A DNA stretch of 29,980 nucleotides from JAKORR01 sp964608495 (GTDB taxonomy: Bacteria > Armatimonadota > Zipacnadia > Zipacnadales > FEN-943), in contig CAZSOQ010000035.1 of assembly GCA_964608495.1 (NCBI GenBank), forward strand, positions 1 to 29,980. Direction: 5' to 3'. The translations under genes and the position numbers were made by a program. Below the pieces are notes generated by a model. The model was not told the origin of the DNA and searched no databases. It worked only from the letters and a program-made list of their open reading frames with translations. Positions within the stretch are counted from its first letter, which is position 1. Every line of letters starts with the position of its first letter. This document shows positions 26,301 through 29,980 of this stretch, piece by piece.

Positions 26301-27060
26301 GTTCTCCTGGCTGGCCCACTTCCAGCCCATGCCGCTACCGGTGGACGCGGAGCGCGGACTGGTGCGCACCGGCGGCGACGGGCCGGGCCTGGCCCTGACC
26401 CTCAGCGACCCGGCCCAGGTCGCGCTCAACCAGGCGAGGGGCTGGATGAACGTGCCGACCACCCAGGTCTGTGAGGAAGTTGAGGACGCGCCCTATATCT
26501 CCCTCGACCGCACGGCCGAGCCTCCGGTGGCCTACGGGGTCGCCATCGGCGTCGCGCCCGACGGCGCCCCGGCGGTCGAGATCGCGCCCCATGCCGTTGA
26601 CGGCGGACCAGCCGTCGGCGCCGCCTATCGCGTCCATTGGCCCGGCGGCGTGGCGGATGTGGCCTTCTGCCACGGCGAGCCGGCCCTGCGCGACTATGGC
26701 CCAATCACCACCGATGCCCTGGCCGCGGCTGTGATCACCCGCGCCGACGGGTCCCGCCTGGTCTTCCTCGTCGGCGGCACGGAAGCAGCCGTGGGCGATG
26801 CTCCGGCGCGGTCCGGCGACCGGGGCGGGCCGGCGTCGCTGCAATTGGCCGGCGGGCCGGGGAGTGCCACGGTGGAGCTGTCCACGGGTACGCTGCGGGC
26901 CTGGGTCGAGGGGGAAGTGAGCGCCCTGCGCGTGCGCGCCGGCGACGCCGCCGAAGGCGCCGCCTCGGACATCGGGCGCATCGCCGAGGCATGGGTCAAC
27001 GGTACGGCAGTGCGGCCCGAGGTCGAGGGCGGCACGATCAGCCTGCGCGTCCCGGACTAG
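23341..27060 (+). CDS. Heparinase II/III-like polysaccharide lyase with F5/8-type-C domain, secreted
   Basis: The open frame extends far upstream, but coding character begins at a signal peptide (LLALARIAAFAVLAAPTLPQ). The TTG at 23341 has GGGAGG 8 nt upstream and is chosen as start, giving 1239 residues. Residues about 25-175 are an N-terminal beta-sandwich; about 178-316 an F5/8C (discoidin) domain (DLSVSESLGPEYPVAALTDG through NILWLNEVQLW). Residues about 445-800 are an alpha/alpha toroid as in heparinase II/III and alginate lyases (LNHEWYFYKYRQW; LDLMRYMVNRWER). Residues about 820-1110 are the heparinase-II-like C-terminal beta domain with the family hallmarks HxKTQNDLNIVAYG (H878, N882, D883), FITDAG (D896) and HNTVMVDD (H918, N919). 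Such enzymes cleave uronic-acid-containing glycans by beta-elimination in the envelope or outside. The substrate here (heparan/chondroitin-like, alginate or ulvan-like) is not determinable. Start confidence is moderate; family confidence is high. Confidence 0.88.
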   Translation: MLALARIAAFAVLAAPTLPQRSDDATVLVLDCGPADTPFLTGAGDNAGAGEHAWVPLDHTLRATGWSHAAPQYLEYTTPADFAAGRYEVHAWVCIQEKYRLSLSLLINDQSVAQQVFDNTQGQGYPPFCLTGRLRLDGGPTRVRLAAERIEQGDRIRAVRIEFLDLARLTADGNAGRVADLSVSESLGPEYPVAALTDGVTEYQGTTRGRSWASTETATDHWVELSFTGPEGLGRVVLYWPRYPEVYNTARRVLVQVPEGDGWRTVGAVESRVPMPRSEAVFGPIEAARVRLLMPAGHGAHHRPNILWLNEVQLWRPDTPAVPAPAGLSRLSWSRAEQPDRPEGLAGGEVEAEALVLLAHSPGIGPPSLERVQPASARDDYDWWWDGAPLAQARAAEGRVHRLVFAPRTPDAPPVTALTLRVPGEAEIVRHDDLRVLPPPYVAVPRMSDEELFAALDLSRPGLEKVGAAVAVGDLEAAKQCLVSYILTRDDPPPPPVRRTTLVRPDDEPPDREAERFLNHEWYFYKYRQWRPLGEVINWYLPDGDGSDRHYIARLDLMRYMVNRWEREGDDRWPRGWVELFRQFYENAPSPADPPLFPASHLPWCGLCSAIRIRGVLEDYSRVASWPGVSVDDHVRVYKSALEHARFLARCDGGQFFAANHQMGHLVALEEITATFPEFRETAEWRPYLQSFLLQHLDRDTFEDGGSVDTAAGYGLWVATGLFTEAYLYAADAGLDLGSRWRRRLEKMYEWCLKIGAPDGGHLALGDDNYRLDTEGFSLGASTIGYQGALLFGRPDFLWFASRPGAYQLSEARKAEIAEQTLGRRAALGMHRLARLVPRQPDFLSVNLPDTGWTILRSDWSPRAVYVVINHHRGGHCHKTQNDLNIVAYGKPFITDAGIPHTYSTDRWQGWYVKTIAHNTVMVDDQDMEYGAGDPGRFFTSPPVDFLRVSHGFYRNLGITEHQRSVLFVKDTLLVLDDRLAGTGRHKFSWLAHFQPMPLPVDAERGLVRTGGDGPGLALTLSDPAQVALNQARGWMNVPTTQVCEEVEDAPYISLDRTAEPPVAYGVAIGVAPDGAPAVEIAPHAVDGGPAVGAAYRVHWPGGVADVAFCHGEPALRDYGPITTDALAAAVITRADGSRLVFLVGGTEAAVGDAPARSGDRGGPASLQLAGGPGSATVELSTGTLRAWVEGEVSALRVRAGDAAEGAASDIGRIAEAWVNGTAVRPEVEGGTISLRVPD

Positions 27061-27071
27061 CTTGCCGCGCG

Positions 27072-27094
27072 CCTGTGCCCCCGGGCTCCCATCC
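27072..27094. repeat. 23-bp intergenic repeat, second copy at 3692-3714
   Basis: The 23 bases at 27072-27094 match those at 3692-3714 at 20 positions: both have CCTGTGCCCCC, then a short variable stretch, then CCCATCC. Both lie just downstream of the stop of a large plus-strand secreted enzyme (3549 and 27060). It may be a shared 3' element or debris of a dispersed repeat. Confidence 0.5.
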
Positions 27095-27095
27095 A

Positions 27096-27121
27096 CGCGC
27101 CGTGATCGTGATCGCGGCGCG
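27096..27121. promoter_or_regulatory. Inverted repeat upstream of the last gene
   Basis: CGCGCCG (27096-27102) pairs with CGGCGCG (27115-27121) around a 12-nt loop containing a direct repeat of TGATCG. It follows the lyase stop and lies just before a TATAAT box, overlapping where a -35 would be. It could be a terminator stem for the lyase or an operator; sequence alone does not decide. Confidence 0.35.
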
Positions 27122-27129
27122 CGAGAGGA

Positions 27130-27135
27130 TATAAT
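27130..27135 (+). promoter_or_regulatory. Predicted -10 box of the 27199 gene
   Basis: A perfect TATAAT occurs at 27130-27135, striking in DNA this GC-rich, about 64 nt before the ATG at 27199. No good -35 is found 16-18 nt upstream; the inverted repeat occupies that place, so an activator may be needed. Confidence 0.4.
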
Positions 27136-27198
27136 CGGGAGGGGCATCGCACCCGGCCCCGCCCGTGCGTCATCTCGACCCAAGGACTGGTGAGCCCT

Positions 27199-29980
27199 AT
27201 GGTAGGCGTCATGACCGTCCTCATCCTTGCCGGTGCGGGGGCCGAGGGGGACACCCCGGCCGACCGCGTGCCCGTGCCCGAGCCGCGCTGGATCGCCCCG
27301 GCCCGCGAGCTGGCGCGGGACGACTGGGCAACCTTCCGCTGCTCCCTGGCACTGACCGAGACGCCCGATCGCGCTCTGCTGAGGGTCGCCGCCGCCGAGC
27401 GGTACCGGCTCCTCGTCAACGGCGCGGGCGTCGCCGTCGCCGACACGCCCTGGGATGCGGAGACCTACGACGTGACGCGCCACCTGCGGGCGGGCGAGAA
27501 CGAGGTCGAGGTGCAGGTCAACGGACGCCTGATCCCCGAGCCCGCCATCCCCGACAACTGCTGGATCTGGCTGCGGCGCGACCTGCCGGAGCCGGGCGAC
27601 TTCCAGCGGCTCATCTTCCGCACCAGCGGGGCCAGCTACAACGAGTGGGTCTACGTCGAGGTCGTGGACGCCGAGGACGTGCGCTCGGGGCTCTACTGCC
27701 TGGAGAAGGGACGGAAGGACCTGATCCTGGGCACCGGCGGCGAGGAAGTCGAGCACATCATCGAGCTCACGCGTGAGCCGCGGCTCACCTACCACGGCAG
27801 CGGGGATTGCGACTTCACGAGGATCAAGTCGGTGCGCCTGCGCGTGGACCAGAAACATGCCCGCGAGCACAGGGCAGGCGAGGTGCGGTTCGCGGGCATG
27901 AGGCTGCAGGGCGAGACGACCGTGGACCTCACGCAGCCCTCCGCCTGGCGGATCGAAGAGGGCCAGGGGGAGCTGAGGGGGAGCACGCTGACCGCCGGCG
28001 ACGAGGGCGCGAGCCTCGTGCTGAGGTACGACTTCACCCCCGTGCCGCGCGTGGGGATGGCCCTGGACCTGCGGGCCTGGCGCGAGGGCAGGGAGATCGG
28101 GCGGGTCACGTCGGGGCCGCAGGTGCGCGAGGGCGATGACGGGGTCAAGGTCATCGGCTCGCCGCTGGACAGGCTGTCCTGGTTCCCCCTGGAGCTAGGC
28201 GGGCCGGAGGACGAGGTGACGCCTGCCACAGCGGTGGTGAGCCTCGTGGACTTCGGCGGGGCGGATAGGGTCAAGGCCGGGGAGCCGCTGGCGGGCGAGG
28301 TGAGGCTGTGGGCGGTGGAAGAGAGCCCGGGTGGGAAGGTGTCCGTCGTGGGCGAGGACTGGCAGGGGCGAGCGGTCTTCGAGGCGGCGCTTGCGCCCGA
28401 GTGGGCCAGGGGCGAAGGGATCGCGCGCTTCGATGTGCCCGCTCTGCCTCGCGGGCTGTACCGATTCACCTCGCGCTTCGGCGACGAGACGCCGCCGGCA
28501 CGGGCGACCGCGCTGGCGGTCCTGGGACCGGAGGAGGAGCGCGCCAGCGAGGTCTTCGATACCCTTACGCCGCTGCCGCGCGGCCAGGGCACCAACGGGA
28601 TAGATTTGCAGTACGAGGACAGCCCGGGGCTGATGTTCGCGCTGCGGGACCTGGGGATCAACTTCCTGCAGTTCCATGTCGGCCCGGGACAGATAGACAA
28701 CGGGCAGTATGATGAGCTGCTGGCTTTCTGCAAGGCCACGGGGCTGCGGTTCGCGCTGAACAACGAGAGCGCGAACTGGGGGCCGTCGGCGCTGGACCCG
28801 CAGGGAAGGGATCGGTTCGCGGCGGAGGGCGGCTGCCACCGGTGGGACCTGGAGCCGGAGGTGCTGGACCGCGCCGCGGCGACGGGGCTGTTCGAGGGCG
28901 TGGTGTATGACGAGGGCGAGCACATGCAGCTTTGCCGGAACGCCTACTCGGACCGGACGAAGGTGGGCCCGCGCGCGCCCTACCTGGTGGAGACGACCGG
29001 GATGGCGCTGCCCGAGGCCTACGAGGCCTTCGTGGAGGCGGCGCGGAAGGTGAGGGAGTACAACCAGGAGCATGGGTCGCGGATGATGGTGGAGAGCGTG
29101 TTCCCCGCGCTGTGGCATCCGCTGGCGCGGGCGGGCGTGAGGCTGGTGCCCAAGCTGCTGAAGGAGGACGTGCACCCGGTGGTACTGGCGATGGCCCTGG
29201 GGGCGGCGAAGGAATACGACGCCGAGCTGTGGTTCAGCCCGGACTTCTGGTGCCACGGGCACTTTCCCGGCCATCCGGTGGCCGAGTACCGCGCGGCGCT
29301 GCGGATGGCCCACGCGGCCGGGGTGGACCACGTGTACACCGAATACGTGACAGGCATGATCCGCAGGCGCGGGACCACCTATGACCTCTCGGACTACGGC
29401 CTGGCGCTGAGGGAATTCGTGCGCGACTACCTGCCGGCGCAGGAGCGGGCCTATACGTACCGCGACTACGAGCCCGAGGTGGCCATCGTGCGCTTCCCGG
29501 ACAGCGACTGGGGCCAGGCGTCTTGCTACTACTGGGATATTCTGTACGGGGCCGAGAACCTGCCACCCACCGAGGAGACGGGAGAGTGGCTCAGGGTGTG
29601 GCACCTGCTCACCGGGGCCGCCACTCACCCGGAGGCCGTCAACGCCAACAGCGGGGTATACCCCCGGGGGGCATGGCGGTTTGCCTTCCCCTCGCCGCCG
29701 GTGGCCGTGTACGACCATCTGGTGGGCTATGAGCCGCTGGCGACGGTGGACACGATCTTCCTGTGCGGCGTGACGGTGTCCGAGGCGACGCTGGAGGCTG
29801 TGTCGCGTCGGGTGAGGGAAGGCGCCACGTGCTTCGCGTCGGTGCGGCTGTGTCCCAAGGAGATCGCGAGGCGCGCCGCGCGGCTACCGGCGAAGGTCGC
29901 GGAAGGCAAGGGGCAGTGGGTCGTCGTCAAGGGTTTCGACAGGGAAGACCTGGGGGACTATGCCGAGCTGCTGCCCGATC
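27199..29980 (+). CDS. Large secreted protein, N-terminal jelly roll and TIM-barrel-like core, partial at window end
   Basis: An uninterrupted frame of 927 codons runs from the ATG at 27199 off the end of the window, so the C-terminus is missing. A GTG at 27190 in frame is an alternative start; AAGGA at 27182-27186 is 3 nt from it and 12 nt from the ATG. A short hydrophobic segment (VGVMTVLILAGAGA) suggests export. Residues about 30-130 resemble the jelly-roll N-terminus of rhamnosidase-type enzymes (TFRCSLALTETPDRALLRV; YRLLVNGAGV; LRAGENEVEVQV). Beta-rich domains follow to about 450. From about 455 strand-helix alternation suggests a TIM barrel: LGINFLQFHVG, LRFALNNESANW, GVVYDEGEHMQ (D571, E572, E574 as candidate acids), AELWFSPDFWC and VDHVYTEYVTG. 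After the barrel, VAIVRFPDSDWG and later segments look like a class-I-glutaminase-like or GH42-trimerisation-type domain. I do not recognise the family; glycoside hydrolase is an inference. Confidence 0.82.
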   Translation, partial: MVGVMTVLILAGAGAEGDTPADRVPVPEPRWIAPARELARDDWATFRCSLALTETPDRALLRVAAAERYRLLVNGAGVAVADTPWDAETYDVTRHLRAGENEVEVQVNGRLIPEPAIPDNCWIWLRRDLPEPGDFQRLIFRTSGASYNEWVYVEVVDAEDVRSGLYCLEKGRKDLILGTGGEEVEHIIELTREPRLTYHGSGDCDFTRIKSVRLRVDQKHAREHRAGEVRFAGMRLQGETTVDLTQPSAWRIEEGQGELRGSTLTAGDEGASLVLRYDFTPVPRVGMALDLRAWREGREIGRVTSGPQVREGDDGVKVIGSPLDRLSWFPLELGGPEDEVTPATAVVSLVDFGGADRVKAGEPLAGEVRLWAVEESPGGKVSVVGEDWQGRAVFEAALAPEWARGEGIARFDVPALPRGLYRFTSRFGDETPPARATALAVLGPEEERASEVFDTLTPLPRGQGTNGIDLQYEDSPGLMFALRDLGINFLQFHVGPGQIDNGQYDELLAFCKATGLRFALNNESANWGPSALDPQGRDRFAAEGGCHRWDLEPEVLDRAAATGLFEGVVYDEGEHMQLCRNAYSDRTKVGPRAPYLVETTGMALPEAYEAFVEAARKVREYNQEHGSRMMVESVFPALWHPLARAGVRLVPKLLKEDVHPVVLAMALGAAKEYDAELWFSPDFWCHGHFPGHPVAEYRAALRMAHAAGVDHVYTEYVTGMIRRRGTTYDLSDYGLALREFVRDYLPAQERAYTYRDYEPEVAIVRFPDSDWGQASCYYWDILYGAENLPPTEETGEWLRVWHLLTGAATHPEAVNANSGVYPRGAWRFAFPSPPVAVYDHLVGYEPLATVDTIFLCGVTVSEATLEAVSRRVREGATCFASVRLCPKEIARRAARLPAKVAEGKGQWVVVKGFDREDLGDYAELLPD

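Noticed and set aside
26335..29718. Long minus-strand frames opposite the lyase and the last gene
   Set aside because: The opposite strand carries clear domains with intact motifs; these frames have none.

Overview
The window is very GC-rich and packed with large secreted proteins: glycoside hydrolases, a heparinase-type polysaccharide lyase, laminin-G/malectin/F5-8C carbohydrate-binding modules, and giant PQQ-like beta-propeller proteins. There are no SusC/SusD genes. This gene content, and several proteins over 1,100 residues, suggests a glycan-degrading bacterium of the PVC group, most likely Planctomycetota. That assignment is an inference from protein style; there is no rRNA or other marker gene here. 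A run of exactly 100 N (9770-9869) inside a tandem repeat marks a scaffold gap, as in a metagenome-derived assembly.

Layout. A plus-strand gene (94-3549, secreted protein with a predicted alpha/alpha-toroid) converges on a long minus-strand block through a cluster of three inverted repeats. Read 5' to 3', the minus block holds: GH16 (23068-21548, own promoter); the decayed start of another secreted gene (21367-21154); propeller/methyltransferase fusion A (20967-17254, own promoter); a membrane-anchored thioredoxin-like protein (17235-15856); a strong 18-bp-stem hairpin; an FtsX/MacB-type ABC permease (15707-14565) and its ATPase (14562-13897); propeller/methyltransferase fusion B (13863-10090); a 51-bp tandem repeat array with the gap; a GH127-type beta-L-arabinofuranosidase (9596-7311); and a large predicted glycosidase (7280-3780). 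On the plus strand, divergent from GH16, are a heparinase II/III-like lyase (23341-27060) and a large unrecognised secreted protein running off the end (27199-29980).

How they may work together. The outer genes make up a glycan-degradation locus aimed at a complex, probably arabinose-containing and acidic or sulfated, polysaccharide. At its centre is something less ordinary. Two paralogous secreted proteins share the order propeller, class-I methyltransferase fold, propeller, malectin-like domain, with an identically spaced four-cysteine signature. They bracket a thioredoxin-like/ABC module whose tight spacing suggests one operon. I consider this five-gene set the best candidate for an undescribed envelope system; its function cannot be read from sequence alone.

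Four genes (GH127, fusion B, GH16, lyase) appear to use GTG or TTG starts, each chosen because a good Shine-Dalgarno site lies at the right distance. No tRNA, rRNA, CRISPR array, insertion sequence or phage gene was seen.
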